The translations under genes were made by a program, and so were the position numbers. A stretch of DNA of 64,000 nucleotides, from NCBI RefSeq assembly GCF_005405065.1, contig NZ_BJDI01000008.1, positions 1 to 64,000 of the forward strand, given 5' to 3'. Positions within the stretch are counted from its first letter, which is position 1. Each line of letters opens with the position of its first letter. This DNA is from Lactiplantibacillus nangangensis (GTDB taxonomy: Bacteria; Bacillota; Bacilli; Lactobacillales; Lactobacillaceae). The notes under the pieces were generated by a model, which worked only from the letters and a program-made list of their open reading frames with translations, had not been told where the DNA came from and did not search any database. Positions 52,760-62,083 of this stretch are shown here, piece after piece.

Positions 52760-54724
52760 ATGGATATTCGCGACTTATTATTAAAAAATGTCATGATCAT
52801 GGACATGCACGCCACGACCAAAGACGAGGCAATTGATGAGTTAGTTCATAAATATGCCGAACAAGGTGTCATCAATGATGAAGCCCTCTACAAAAAGGAC
52901 ATTATCAAACGTGAAGCTGAATCGACCACTGGGATTGGTGATGGTATTGCCATGCCACATGCCAAAGACAAAGCGGTTCAACGCGCCACAGTGCTATTTG
53001 CTAAAAGTGCCGCCGGTGTTGACTTTAATGCTTTAGATGGCCAACCTGTTCATTTGTTCTTCATGATTGCTGCGCCTGAAGGAGCCAACAATACTCATTT
53101 GGCCGCCTTGGCTGCTCTGTCCAGCTTGTTAATTGACCCCGAGTTAGTTGGTAAACTGAAAAAAGCAACCACGCCTGAAGAAGTTCAACAACTCTTCGGT
53201 GATGCGCAAGCTGCTAAAGAATTAAAAGAAGCTAAAGACGCGGCTGCTAAAGCACGCAAAGCAGCCGATGCCTCAAGTGCAGCTGCTGACGAACAACGCC
53301 CTTACATCGTTGGGGTCACCGCTTGTCCTAATGGGATTGCCCATACTTACATGGCTGAAGCCGCATTAATCAAGCAAGCGGAAGCCATGAACGTTGACAT
53401 TAAGATCGAAACGAACGGTTCTGAAGGGGTCAAACATTTGTTGACTGCCGATGAAATTGCCCGTGCTAAAGGGGTCATCATTGCCGCTGATAAAAAAGTT
53501 AAGATGGCGCGTTTTGATGGTAAGCCACTGGTTAACCGCCCAGTCACTGATGGGATCAACAAATCAGAAGAACTCATCAACGAAGTCTTAGAAGGCAAAG
53601 CGCCAGTCTATCACGATGCTGATGGTGGTGCTGCTGACAGCGATGATGCTGAAAGCAGTAACGGCGGCGTTTGGAGTGAAATCTACAAAGATTTAATGAA
53701 CGGAATTTCACATATGTTACCATTCGTCGTTGGTGGTGGGATTTTAATGGCCCTCTCCTTCGTCATCGAACAATTTGCCGGTGACAAGAGTTTAGCCTTT
53801 ACCTTCTTCAACCAAGCTGGGAATATGGCCTTTGCCTTCATGGTGCCAGTCTTAGCCGGTTACATCGCCGAATCAATTGGTGATCGTCCTGCGTTAATGC
53901 CCGGGTTCGTTGGTGGTTTCATGGCGACCGTTTATAGTGGTGCATACGGTGGCGTCTATGTCGCTTCCTTATCAGCACATGCCAAGAGTCCAGCCGGGTT
54001 CTTAGGTGGGATCGCCGCTGGGTTCTTAGCTGGTTATGTCACCGTTTGGATGAAGAAGTGGACGAAGCACATGCCACAATCACTTGAAGGCATGAAGCCA
54101 ATGCTGATCTACCCAATTATTGGCCTATTGATCGTCGCTGCGTTGATGTTCTTCATTATCAACCCAATCTTCTCTGTTATTAATCAATTTATCACCCACT
54201 TCTTGAACTCAATGGGTACTGGGAATGCCGTGATCTTAGGGATCATCCTTGGTGGGATGATGTCGATCGATATGGGTGGTCCTTTCAACAAGGCTGCTTA
54301 CGTCTTCGCTACTGGTGCCTTTACGGCCACACAAGATGGGAATTTGATGGCTGCTGTTATGGCCGGTGGGATGGTGCCACCATTGGCAACTGCCATCGCG
54401 ACCGCTTTCTGGCCAAAGAAGTTCACTGATGATGAACGTAAAGCCGGGATTTCGAACTGGATCTTAGGGATTTCCTTCATTACTGAAGGTGCGATTCCAT
54501 TTGCGACTGCCGATCCATTGCACGTTATCGGTTCTGGTGTACTTGGTGCTGCCATTGCCGGTGGCTTAACCCAATTATGGCATGTTTCCGTCCCTGCCCC
54601 TCATGGTGGGTTATGGGTTGCCTTACTCGCTACTAATATTTGGGGTTACGTTGGTGCAACGGTCATTGGGGCCGTAATTGCCGGAGTCGTCTTAGGTCTT
54701 TGGAAGCCTGCTAAAAAAGCTTAA
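52760..54724 (+). CDS. fruA: Fructose PTS transporter, EIIABC
   Basis: FruA imports fructose and phosphorylates it at C1. The domains are EIIA (about 1-150), with the phospho-His in MPHAK at residue 67; an Ala/Lys-rich linker; EIIB (about 175-280), with the phospho-Cys in VTACPNGIAHT at residue 189; and the EIIC membrane domain (about 305-650) of nine or ten helices, with the SMDMGGP-type motif present as SIDMGGPFNK. Length is 654. It closes the fruRKA operon before a strong hairpin. Confidence 0.96.
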   Translation: MDIRDLLLKNVMIMDMHATTKDEAIDELVHKYAEQGVINDEALYKKDIIKREAESTTGIGDGIAMPHAKDKAVQRATVLFAKSAAGVDFNALDGQPVHLFFMIAAPEGANNTHLAALAALSSLLIDPELVGKLKKATTPEEVQQLFGDAQAAKELKEAKDAAAKARKAADASSAAADEQRPYIVGVTACPNGIAHTYMAEAALIKQAEAMNVDIKIETNGSEGVKHLLTADEIARAKGVIIAADKKVKMARFDGKPLVNRPVTDGINKSEELINEVLEGKAPVYHDADGGAADSDDAESSNGGVWSEIYKDLMNGISHMLPFVVGGGILMALSFVIEQFAGDKSLAFTFFNQAGNMAFAFMVPVLAGYIAESIGDRPALMPGFVGGFMATVYSGAYGGVYVASLSAHAKSPAGFLGGIAAGFLAGYVTVWMKKWTKHMPQSLEGMKPMLIYPIIGLLIVAALMFFIINPIFSVINQFITHFLNSMGTGNAVILGIILGGMMSIDMGGPFNKAAYVFATGAFTATQDGNLMAAVMAGGMVPPLATAIATAFWPKKFTDDERKAGISNWILGISFITEGAIPFATADPLHVIGSGVLGAAIAGGLTQLWHVSVPAPHGGLWVALLATNIWGYVGATVIGAVIAGVVLGLWKPAKKA

Positions 54725-54738
54725 ATAAGTTACCTTTT

Positions 54739-54773
54739 AAGTTCCGACTGTCAATTGATGGTCGGAACTTTTT
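54739..54773 (+). terminator. Terminator of the fru operon
   Basis: AAGTTCCGAC-TGTCAATTGATG-GTCGGAACTT followed by TTTTG. Confidence 0.92.
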
Positions 54774-55225
54774 GTTGGGAGCACTTAGAACGTTAGTCGC
54801 TGATTGCCGCTTCCGGTTGTTGCTGATGACATGCGGCCGAGGGACCGGTTCAAGCCTCAGAGACGTCTTGCCCCTCGCCCGGGAGCCTTGCATAAACCGC
54901 AAGTCTTCCGGCCGGTCCGTGGTGTAAGACCGGAAAACCACCGGTCAAACGCCACCCACACGGCCGATGCCATCAACAACAACCTACAGCTAGTAAACTG
55001 CTTTGAATAATCCACCGGTTATTAAGATTCGGCGGAATCAATCAGATTGGGTATGCTGAAGAGGTAAGTATCTGACAATGGCTACGTCCGACTGTGCTCT
55101 GGTTGGCACCGTCCTCCCGTATGAGTCCATTTGAGGGGTTCAACGGATTACAACAGTTTCACCATCTGCAGTCTTTAGTCAAGCTAATTTGGACAAATAA
55201 CTATCCAACCCTGCAATGATACGGG
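54774..55225. other. Long GC-rich intergenic region with inverted repeats
   Basis: About 450 bases with no credible gene. The part at about 54790-54980 is clearly more GC-rich than neighbouring DNA and holds repeated CCGG words: TTCCGG/CCGGAA and CCGGTC/GACCGG pairs around 54905-54935, plus further ACCGGT copies at about 54845, 54950 and 55013. Stable RNA folds are possible on either strand. The right part (55020-55220) is ordinary in composition and ends in a TATAAT. Confidence 0.6.
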
Positions 55226-55231
55226 TATAAT
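55226..55231 (+). promoter_or_regulatory. -10 element of the metallophosphatase gene
   Basis: A consensus TATAAT; the -35 (ATCCAA, 17 bases upstream) is weak. It overlaps an ATG that would otherwise be the longest start, so translation must begin further downstream. Confidence 0.55.
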
Positions 55232-55268
55232 GAGATTATTAATCTATTTATTGAAACGAGACGATTTT

Positions 55269-56591
55269 TTGAAATTCAAACTACGAGCACTGACGCTAAC
55301 AGTTCTACTAAGCAGTGCCCTCCTATTAACCGGTTGCCATCAGAAGAACTCAAAGACGCTCCCACCAGTCCGCGGAAACAACTTGACCGCCATGGTGATC
55401 AGTGACGACCACGTGATTGCGCCAAGCTTGCACGACAATGGGCAATCATTTGACACTTACGCCGGCAATGACGCTGGGGCCGATTTAAAGTATAGTGCGA
55501 CCATTTTCAAGGCTTTTATCGCGAAAGTGCTCGCCACCAAGCCTGATGTCGTGATTGTCAGCGGTGACATTACGAACAACGGCGAAAAAGCCAGCCATGA
55601 ATACGTCGCTAAACAGCTTAAGCGACTCACTAAACAACGTATCCACGTTTACGTCATCCCTGGTAATCATGATTTAAATAACCCGATGACACGTGGCTTC
55701 AAGGGTAAAAAGCAGTACGAAGTCGATGCCATTGACGCAGCTCAGTTCAAAGAAATCTATGCCAAAGCTGGCTATAATGAGGCTGTTTCGCATGACAGCA
55801 ATTCTTTAAGCTACCTCGTTAAACCTAGTAAGAAAACTTGGTTTTTAATGTTGAACTCCGCTATTTACAAGAGTAATTACCAACAAGGCAGCTCGACTGT
55901 TGGTGGTGGCTTGCCGGATGGCACCTTAGAGTGGGTCGCCAAAGTTGGCCGTGAAGCTAAAAAGCAACACGCCACGTTAATTCCAGTCCTGCATCACAAT
56001 ATTATGAACCATACGATGATCAACCAGGGCTACACGATTGGTTACGCTGATCAAGTTCGCAATGTCTTTAGCAAAGCCAACATCAAGCTGACGCTGAGCG
56101 GGCACATTCACGCCCAAAGTATCAAACACAAGACGGTCAACGGTCAAGAATTAACGGATATTGCCAGCGGGGCGTTAATTTTAGGCCAGCATTATTATGG
56201 CACCTTGAAGCTCAACCAGCAGACCGGTCAAGCTACCTATCACGCGACACCGCTGAATGTCAGCACCTATATCAAGCAACATCAAGGTACTCGGGCAGTC
56301 AAGGCTTATCAGAAGTACGATCATGACGTCCTCTATGCCGCCGGCTATAATGCTGCCCTCAGCTCACTATATGAAGATCGTGATGAGACCCATTATTCGG
56401 CTAAAAAGATCAAAACGTTAGCCACCGGCATGGGTGAAGCGAATATCGCCATGTTCCGTGGCACTCCGGTAAAGCAAACTGCCGCAGTCAAAGCTTGGGA
56501 ACAGCTGCCTAATTCGGTTGGCTTGAAAGAATTTATTTTAAGAACTAAGAACCTACATGGTAATTTAAGTTGGTCTGGCGCTACTCGCTAA
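55269..56591 (+). CDS. Metallophosphoesterase lipoprotein
   Basis: Calcineurin-like phosphoesterase anchored outside the membrane. The signal peptide ends in a perfect lipobox (ALLLTGC, Cys at about residue 23). Metal-binding motifs follow in family order: SDDHV (an unusual D-x-H block), VSGDITNNG (GD), IPGNHDLNN (GNHD), LHHNIMNH and LSGHIHAQ (GHxH). This resembles the Icc/3',5'-cyclic nucleotide phosphodiesterase group; the outside location points to a different substrate. The start is uncertain: TTG 55269 fits the signal peptide and the TATAAT at 55226, while TTG 55251 is possible. Length is 440. Confidence 0.83.
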   Translation: MKFKLRALTLTVLLSSALLLTGCHQKNSKTLPPVRGNNLTAMVISDDHVIAPSLHDNGQSFDTYAGNDAGADLKYSATIFKAFIAKVLATKPDVVIVSGDITNNGEKASHEYVAKQLKRLTKQRIHVYVIPGNHDLNNPMTRGFKGKKQYEVDAIDAAQFKEIYAKAGYNEAVSHDSNSLSYLVKPSKKTWFLMLNSAIYKSNYQQGSSTVGGGLPDGTLEWVAKVGREAKKQHATLIPVLHHNIMNHTMINQGYTIGYADQVRNVFSKANIKLTLSGHIHAQSIKHKTVNGQELTDIASGALILGQHYYGTLKLNQQTGQATYHATPLNVSTYIKQHQGTRAVKAYQKYDHDVLYAAGYNAALSSLYEDRDETHYSAKKIKTLATGMGEANIAMFRGTPVKQTAAVKAWEQLPNSVGLKEFILRTKNLHGNLSWSGATR

Positions 56592-56593
56592 CC

Positions 56594-56638
56594 TAAAAAA
56601 ATCCTTCAGAAATCTGGTTAGATTTCTGAAGGATTTTT
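56594..56638. terminator. Bidirectional terminator
   Basis: The perfect stem AAAAATCCTTCAGAAATCT/AGATTTCTGAAGGATTTTT with a 4-base loop serves the metallophosphatase gene and uvrC. Confidence 0.94.
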
Positions 56639-56656
56639 GATTGTTTAAATCGGGGT

Positions 56657-58471
56657 CTATGTAGCACCCTTCTGATAATGTTTCGGTGTCACCCCACCGC
56701 CAGCTAATGAAAACTTGACCGTTTGTGCAACGGGCTTTGAAATCCCCAACTTCTGAATTTCTTCAATGGGCGCTGCCGCAATTTTAGGCATCGACCCAAA
56801 TTTACGTAAGAGTTTATTCCGCGTCTTGGGCCCTACCCCTGGAATTTCATCCAGGCGTGAGCTTAGAGAGTGCTTCGTATGCACTTGTCGATGGAACGTA
56901 ATCGCAAACCGGTGCACTTCGTCTTGAATCCGTTGTAACAAGTAGAAGCCTTGACTCTTAGGATCCAGATTTAAATGGGCATCGCCAGCTGAGGCCAACA
57001 GATCCGCCGTCTTATGATGATCATTTTTGACCATCGCCGCTACTGGCGTTGATAGCCCTAATTCGTTTTCTAAGACGTCTTTAGCCGCATCCAACTGAAT
57101 GTCCCCACCATCCATTAAAATTAAATCAGGCAAGGCTGCGTGCTCTTTTAGCACTCGTGTATAACGTCGTCGGATGACTTCACGCGTCGAAGCGGCTTCA
57201 TCCGCATGATCGACCGTTCGCAATTTATATTTTCGATAAAGTTTTTTATTCGGTTGGCCATCCGTAAAGACGACCATCGCTGAAACCAAATCCGACCCTT
57301 GAATGTGTGAGTGGTCAAACGCTTCAATCTTGTGACCAGGTGGTAACCCCAAAGCATCCGTGATTTCTTTCATCGCACCGGTCGTCTTCTGCTCATCCAT
57401 TTCCAACAAACGGAACTTTTCTTCCAATACGATGCGCGCATTCTTCTCGGCTAGGTCCAACAATTCCCGCTTTTGGCCGCGTTGCGGCGTCCGCACAGGA
57501 ATCCCAAGAATATCGCTCAGGACTTCTTTATCTAGTCCGGCTGGGACCAGCACTTCGCGGGGTAACACATTGTTTTTACGATTATAAAATTGCAAAATAA
57601 AACTTGTCATTTCTTCCGGGGCAGTTGAGACGATTGGGAATAACCGTTTTTCCCGTTTCATCAACCGTGCTTGACGAATGAAGAACACTTGGATCGATAA
57701 CCAACCCTTATCCAAATAAAAATTGAACAGATCGCGCGGGGTGTTGTCGTTTGAAATGATTTTTTGCTTTTCGACCGTCATTTCAATATAAGTCAATTGA
57801 TCACGCAGTTCGGCCGCCCGTTCAAATTCTAAATTGGCCGCAGCTTTCGCCATGCGTTGGTTTAATTGTTTCTTGACCGTTTCAACATGACCGTTCAGAA
57901 ATGACTTGATACGCTTGATCTGGGCATCATATTCCGCGACTGGCACTGTTTTAAAGCAAGCTCCCAGACACTGACCCATGTGATAATACAAGCACGGCCG
58001 TTTCTGGAACCCATGACAACGCCGCAATGGGTAGACTTTTTGAATAAAGTTGACCGTTTCTTGTGCCGCATAAACGTTCGGGTACGGCCCAAAATAATAG
58101 CCGCCATCTTTACGGACGTCACTGACAATCAAAATTTGCGGATCACGTTCGTTGGTAATCTTAATGTACGGATAACCCGTGCCCTTTTTCAGCTTGATGT
58201 TGAAATAAGGTTGGTGTTTTTGGATCAACGTGATTTCCAATAAGAAAGCTTCCTTATCAGTCGAAGTCACGATAAATTCAAAATCTCTGATTTCAGAGAC
58301 TAAACGGGCCGTTTTCCCGGTGTGGCTACTCTTAAAGTATGACCGGACCCGGTTTTTTAAATTTTTCGCTTTCCCGACATAAATGATCTGACTATTAATA
58401 TTTTTCATTAAATAACAGCCTGGTAAATCGGGCAATAGTGAAAGTTTGTGTTCAATGTGTGCCGAAGCCAT
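56657..58471 (-). CDS. uvrC: Excinuclease ABC subunit C
   Basis: UvrC makes both cuts in nucleotide-excision repair. The N-terminal GIY-YIG nuclease is PGCYLMKNINSQIIYVGKAKN (shown to its key residues: GCYL and YVGKAKN, about 17-37). A Cys-rich loop (CHGFQKRPCLYYHMGQC) and the UVR motif (LEFERAAELRD, about 215) follow, then the RNase H-like nuclease and a helix-hairpin-helix pair (IPGVGPKTRNKLL, about 560). Length is 604. ATG at 58471 has AGGAGG upstream. No LexA box was seen before it. Confidence 0.97.
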   Translation of the reverse strand: MASAHIEHKLSLLPDLPGCYLMKNINSQIIYVGKAKNLKNRVRSYFKSSHTGKTARLVSEIRDFEFIVTSTDKEAFLLEITLIQKHQPYFNIKLKKGTGYPYIKITNERDPQILIVSDVRKDGGYYFGPYPNVYAAQETVNFIQKVYPLRRCHGFQKRPCLYYHMGQCLGACFKTVPVAEYDAQIKRIKSFLNGHVETVKKQLNQRMAKAAANLEFERAAELRDQLTYIEMTVEKQKIISNDNTPRDLFNFYLDKGWLSIQVFFIRQARLMKREKRLFPIVSTAPEEMTSFILQFYNRKNNVLPREVLVPAGLDKEVLSDILGIPVRTPQRGQKRELLDLAEKNARIVLEEKFRLLEMDEQKTTGAMKEITDALGLPPGHKIEAFDHSHIQGSDLVSAMVVFTDGQPNKKLYRKYKLRTVDHADEAASTREVIRRRYTRVLKEHAALPDLILMDGGDIQLDAAKDVLENELGLSTPVAAMVKNDHHKTADLLASAGDAHLNLDPKSQGFYLLQRIQDEVHRFAITFHRQVHTKHSLSSRLDEIPGVGPKTRNKLLRKFGSMPKIAAAPIEEIQKLGISKPVAQTVKFSLAGGGVTPKHYQKGAT

Positions 58472-58503
58472 TTGACCCCTCCTGACTTTAATACAGTGTT
58501 ATT

Positions 58504-58532
58504 AGTATACCGCCCCCAACTAGTTGCGACAA
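58504..58532 (-). promoter_or_regulatory. uvrC promoter
   Basis: On the minus strand TTGTCG, a 17-base spacer and TATACT. Confidence 0.75.
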
Positions 58533-58550
58533 GCAATTCGCCCACGAGAC

Positions 58551-58578
58551 AAAAAAGGCCGGGAAACATTTCCCAGCC
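58551..58578 (-). terminator. Terminator after glnQ-type gene
   Basis: On the minus strand GGCTGGGAA-ATG-TTTCCCGGCC is followed by TTTTTT. Confidence 0.9.
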
Positions 58579-58585
58579 AAGTTCG

Positions 58586-59326
58586 TTACATTAAAATTTT
58601 AGATAAGAAGTCTTTAGCCCGATCCGTTTCTGGATGGGCAAAGAAATTATCTGGCGTGTTATTTTCTTGAATATAACCGTCCGCCATAAACCAGATGCGG
58701 TCACCCACGGACTTCGCAAAGCCCATTTCGTGAGTCACAACGACCATCGTCATGCCTTCTTTAGCCAATTCTTGCATAACGTTCAACACTTCGCCAACCA
58801 TTTCTGGATCTAAGGCAGAAGTGGGTTCATCAAACAACATCACTTTTGGATCCATCGCCAAGGCCCGCGCAATGGCCACCCGTTGTGCCTGCCCACCAGA
58901 TAAACTAGTTGGAAAGGCATCCGCGTGATCATCTAAGCCGACTCGTGTCAATAGCTCGTGCGCCCGCTTCGTTGCAGCTGCATCGTCAGTCTTTTTCACT
59001 TTCATCGGCGCAAGTTTGATGTTTTCCAAAACGGTCATGTTTGGGAATAAATTAAAGCCTTGGAAGACCATCCCCATTTTTTCCCGTAAGGCATTGACGC
59101 TCTTCGTATCCAACGTGGTCAAGTCTTGACCCTCAAAGGCAACTTTACCACTCGTTGGCGTTTCCAACAAGTTTAAGCACCGTAAGAAGGTACTCTTCCC
59201 ACCACCGGAAGGCCCAATCACAACGATCACTTGGCCAGGTTCGACCTTTTCGGTAATATCTTTTAACACTTCATTGTCGCCGAAGCTTTTGGCTAAGGCT
59301 TCAACTTCGATTACTGGTTTAGTCAT
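58586..59326 (-). CDS. glnQ: Amino-acid ABC transporter ATP-binding protein
   Basis: The 246-residue ATPase belongs to the polar amino acid (GlnQ/HisP) group: Walker [10 protein letters not shown] (about 38-46), Q-loop [12 protein letters not shown], signature LSGGQAQR, Walker [15 protein letters not shown] and His switch VVTHEMGFA. Its start overlaps the upstream substrate-binding/permease gene by 8 bases. Together the two genes make a complete importer, most likely for glutamine or glutamate; specificity is by homology only. Confidence 0.9.
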   Translation of the reverse strand: MTKPVIEVEALAKSFGDNEVLKDITEKVEPGQVIVVIGPSGGGKSTFLRCLNLLETPTSGKVAFEGQDLTTLDTKSVNALREKMGMVFQGFNLFPNMTVLENIKLAPMKVKKTDDAAATKRAHELLTRVGLDDHADAFPTSLSGGQAQRVAIARALAMDPKVMLFDEPTSALDPEMVGEVLNVMQELAKEGMTMVVVTHEMGFAKSVGDRIWFMADGYIQENNTPDNFFAHPETDRAKDFLSKILM

Positions 59327-60797
59327 GTTGCATCTTCCTTTCGAAGTAGTTCAAGATCCGTGACGCGGTAAAGGTCAAGATGAAGTATAAGACCATGATG
59401 ACCACAATTGGGGCAACCCCACGGTAAGTGTCGGAACGGACAATATTACTTTGATAGATCAATTCAGTGACCCCAATGATGGAGACGATCGAACTATCCT
59501 TGATCAACGTGATAAATTCGTTCCCAAGTGATGGCCAAATGTTCTTCAACGCTTGTGGTAAGACCACGTAACGCATCGTTTCGCCATTGGACATCCCAAG
59601 GCTTCGAGCGGCTTCCGTTTGGCCGTCGTCAACGGAGTTAATCCCACCACGAATATATTCAGCCACGTACGCACCAGAGTTCAAGGAAATCGCAATGATC
59701 CCAGAGGTTAAGGCTGGTAAATTGACGAAAAGTCCTAAACCAAAGTAAACAAACATGACTTGAACCATCATTGGCGTGCCCCGAATAAATTCAACGTAGG
59801 CCGTTGCGAGCCAACGTAAAGCTGTCTTTAAGACGCCACCTTTGGCCATCCGTGCTAAAGCTAAGATGATCCCAATGATGAACCCAAAGAAGACAGAGCA
59901 AACAGTAATGATCAACGTGTATTCAATCCCGGTGAGGAAGGCTTTCCAGTAATGCCCCATCGAAGTATTGACGGTGTTAGTCTTCAAGTATTTCCCAGCA
60001 GTTGGCAAATAGCTCTTCTTAACTAAGTCTTGCTTCTTAACTTGATCAACCGTTTTGTTGACCTTGTTCACGAGACTCGTTGACCCTTTACGGAACGCAA
60101 TCGCTGAACTTGTGGCTGAAGAACTCATATCAAAATGACTTGGTAAGGCGGCTAACTGTTTGTTATTCGAAACATAAGCTTGTGCAGTTGGCTTTTCCAT
60201 TGCAACCCCTTGGACTTTATGGCTTTGAAGCGCCAAAATCAAGTCGGAGTTGGAAGTCATCCCTTTAACAGTTGTATTCTTAGTTTGTTTCTTAGCGGCA
60301 TTATATTGGGTCGTCCCCGTTTGAGCACCTAGAGTGCCACCGCTAAATGAATCCTTATCCTTGTATTTACCCTTATCAGCTTTATTAACGACGATTTCAT
60401 AGCCGCCTTGGTAATAAGTATGCGTGAAGTCCACGTTCTTACGACGCGCAGGCGTGGGGTTCATCCCAGAAATAACCATATCAACTTTACCAGTTTGTAA
60501 CGCAACTAGTAAGGAATCAAACGACATGGACTTGATCTTAAGTTTAACGCCAAGATCTTTGGCAACCTTTTTCCCAATCTCAACATCCATCCCGACAACG
60601 GTACTCTTCCCATTGACGGTCGCTTGGAATTCATAAGGTGGATAATCTGGTGAAGTCCCCATCACCAAAACGCCTTTTTTCTGAATCTTTTCTAGTGAGT
60701 CATCCGTAGCAGCTTGTGCGTGTTGTGTACTCATCGGTACGACTAACATGAACAAGGCAACTAGCATGGCTAGCAGCAACCCATATTTTTTTTTCAT
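59319..60797 (-). CDS. Amino-acid ABC transporter, fused substrate-binding protein and permease
   Basis: The 492-residue product joins three parts: a signal peptide ([19 protein letters not shown]), one extracellular substrate-binding domain (about 40-265, with [11 protein letters not shown] and the ligand-binding Arg in [12 protein letters not shown]) and a permease domain (about 280-485) with the EAA loop [21 protein letters not shown]. One binding domain distinguishes it from lactococcal GlnP, which has two. ATG at 60797 has AAGGAG 7 bases upstream. It works with the GlnQ-type ATPase overlapping its end. Confidence 0.9.
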   Translation of the reverse strand: MKKKYGLLLAMLVALFMLVVPMSTQHAQAATDDSLEKIQKKGVLVMGTSPDYPPYEFQATVNGKSTVVGMDVEIGKKVAKDLGVKLKIKSMSFDSLLVALQTGKVDMVISGMNPTPARRKNVDFTHTYYQGGYEIVVNKADKGKYKDKDSFSGGTLGAQTGTTQYNAAKKQTKNTTVKGMTSNSDLILALQSHKVQGVAMEKPTAQAYVSNNKQLAALPSHFDMSSSATSSAIAFRKGSTSLVNKVNKTVDQVKKQDLVKKSYLPTAGKYLKTNTVNTSMGHYWKAFLTGIEYTLIITVCSVFFGFIIGIILALARMAKGGVLKTALRWLATAYVEFIRGTPMMVQVMFVYFGLGLFVNLPALTSGIIAISLNSGAYVAEYIRGGINSVDDGQTEAARSLGMSNGETMRYVVLPQALKNIWPSLGNEFITLIKDSSIVSIIGVTELIYQSNIVRSDTYRGVAPIVVIMVLYFILTFTASRILNYFERKMQHD

Positions 60798-60831
60798 AAG
60801 CAATCTCCTTGTTTTCTTTTTACAAGAACAA

Positions 60832-60860
60832 AGTATAAACGCATATGATTATTTATGCAA
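60832..60860 (-). promoter_or_regulatory. Promoter of the amino-acid transporter operon
   Basis: On the minus strand TTGCAT, a 17-base spacer and TATACT. Confidence 0.82.
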
Positions 60861-60946
60861 GTATTTTCGATAATTTCTTTATTTTATGCATAAAAAGGCC
60901 TTTTATACAGCTTTTAACCGCTTTAAAATGTATAAACGACGAATAA

Positions 60947-60975
60947 CTGACAAAGACGCCAAAATTTGCTATGAT
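60947..60975 (+). promoter_or_regulatory. Promoter of the small gene at 61001
   Basis: CTGACA, a 17-base spacer and TATGAT. An ATG at 60971 lies inside the -10 and so cannot be the start. Confidence 0.7.
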
Positions 60976-61000
60976 AAAGGCCATTGAAAGGAATGATCAC

Positions 61001-61168
61001 ATGAGTTTAAAAGTCCAACGTCAAGACAACTTAGATAAATTATTCGATAAATTCGCGATTGGTCCCGATGACAAGGAAAAATTGAGTCCTAAAGCCATCC
61101 AAGAAACTATTGACGAACACGCCAAACGTAAAACCGATCAACCAAAAACAAAAGACGCTAAAAAATAG
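61001..61168 (+). CDS. Small charged protein of unknown function
   Basis: Not recognised. The 55-residue product is highly charged, with an N-terminal half predicted helical (RQDNLDKLFDKFAIG) and a Lys/Asp-rich tail. ATG at 61001 has AAAGGA 8 bases upstream, a promoter lies in place and a perfect hairpin follows, so it is a genuine gene despite its size. It could be a nucleic-acid- or protein-binding accessory factor. Confidence 0.7.
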   Translation: MSLKVQRQDNLDKLFDKFAIGPDDKEKLSPKAIQETIDEHAKRKTDQPKTKDAKK

Positions 61169-61169
61169 C

Positions 61170-61214
61170 CAAAAAAATCACGTTCCCCATTTTTAGGGAA
61201 CGTGATTTTGCCTT
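61170..61214. terminator. Bidirectional terminator
   Basis: AAAATCACGTTCCC-CATTTTTA-GGGAACGTGATTTT serves the small gene and the HesB-like gene. Confidence 0.93.
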
Positions 61215-61218
61215 TTAA

Positions 61219-61626
61219 TTAACAAATTTTAGTGCCAATCGTGGCCATCTTTTCACGTAATTCCGCTTCCGTCTCAGGACTAACGTCACGCCAATCAACC
61301 ACTGACAGCGCGCCGTCCAGAATACCACTATCATCCTTCAAGGCTAACCCACTGTGCCAACGGTCAATATTGAGACCATTGCCTAAAAAGTCCGTGTCGC
61401 CAGGAGCGGTAGCCATGTCATAACCAACATTATTTTCTAAGGGAACCGTGTAAGTCGGATCAGCAGCCTTTAAGATGACCAATTGGAACTTGTTGCCGAT
61501 CGCACAACTCCCACCTAAGCTTGAATACTTATTTGACCCGTCATCAGTCGTCAAAATCACGCGACTACCTGCTGGAATCTTATCAGCTAAATAAGCTTGT
61601 GCATCATCTTTAATCGTAATCTTCAT
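61219..61626 (-). CDS. HesB/YqkB-like iron-sulfur biosynthesis-domain protein
   Basis: The 135-residue product has the FeS-biosynthesis (HesB/IscA) fold: VILTTDDGSNKY, the Cys of GGSCAIGNKFQLVIL (about residue 41) and a C-terminal Cys (TKIC), where IscA proteins have a CxC pair. Here only single Cys residues remain, as in Bacillus YqkB, so carrier function is uncertain. ATG at 61626 has AAAGGG 9 bases upstream; a GTG one codon earlier is possible. It is a single gene. Confidence 0.82.
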   Translation of the reverse strand: MKITIKDDAQAYLADKIPAGSRVILTTDDGSNKYSSLGGSCAIGNKFQLVILKAADPTYTVPLENNVGYDMATAPGDTDFLGNGLNIDRWHSGLALKDDSGILDGALSVVDWRDVSPETEAELREKMATIGTKIC

Positions 61627-61746
61627 CACTCAACACCCTTTCAATTATGACAATTAAGTTGTGTACAATTCTTTTACTATCACTAATATACCGCAGACGA
61701 TCCTATAATGCAATCAAAGTGCTTACTTAAAATTAGTATTCGGTCT

Positions 61747-61777
61747 AAAAAACGAGTCACGACAACCGTCGGACTCG
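61747..61777 (-). terminator. Terminator after the MazG-like gene
   Basis: On the minus strand CGAGTC-CGACGGTTGTCGT-GACTCG is followed by TTTTTT; the loop contains a second small stem (CGAC/GTCG). Confidence 0.85.
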
Positions 61778-61784
61778 CTTTTCA

Positions 61785-62081
61785 TTATTTGGGTGTTTTC
61801 CCATTCGGATATTTTTGATTTAATTTAGCAATATTTTGTTCCGCCACATCGTCGAAAGGAATATCTGCCCATTCAGCGACTTGTGACAAATACCAGAGCA
61901 CATCGCCCATTTGCTTCGTCAATTGGTCTTTATTTAAACTCTCGCCATGGAAAGTATACTTCTTGACCAAATCGACGACCTGACCCGTTTCGGACGCTAG
62001 GCCCAATGACAAGTTCGTTAAAACTTGTTCATTGCCATACAGCGTCCGGTTGGCCAAAGATTGATAGTCATTAAATTCCAC
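61785..62081 (-). CDS. MazG-like nucleotide pyrophosphohydrolase
   Basis: The 98-residue product has the four-helix MazG pattern: EFNDYQSLANRTL, SLGLASETGQVVDLVKK with the metal-binding Glu and Asp, then QMGDVLWYLSQVAEWADI with the third acidic residue. Such enzymes cleave non-canonical or excess nucleoside triphosphates. The start is GTG 62081, which has GGGAGG 9 bases upstream; the longer frame runs back into engB. It follows engB directly, its GTG start lying 3 bases beyond the engB stop, so the two are coupled. Confidence 0.85.
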   Translation of the reverse strand: MEFNDYQSLANRTLYGNEQVLTNLSLGLASETGQVVDLVKKYTFHGESLNKDQLTKQMGDVLWYLSQVAEWADIPFDDVAEQNIAKLNQKYPNGKTPK

Positions 62082-62083
62082 TG

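Noticed and set aside
54711-55010. Frames of 76 and 68 residues in the GC-rich intergenic stretch
   Set aside because: They run through the fruA terminator or inverted repeats and have no ribosome-binding site; the Arg/Pro-rich content reflects GC-rich DNA.
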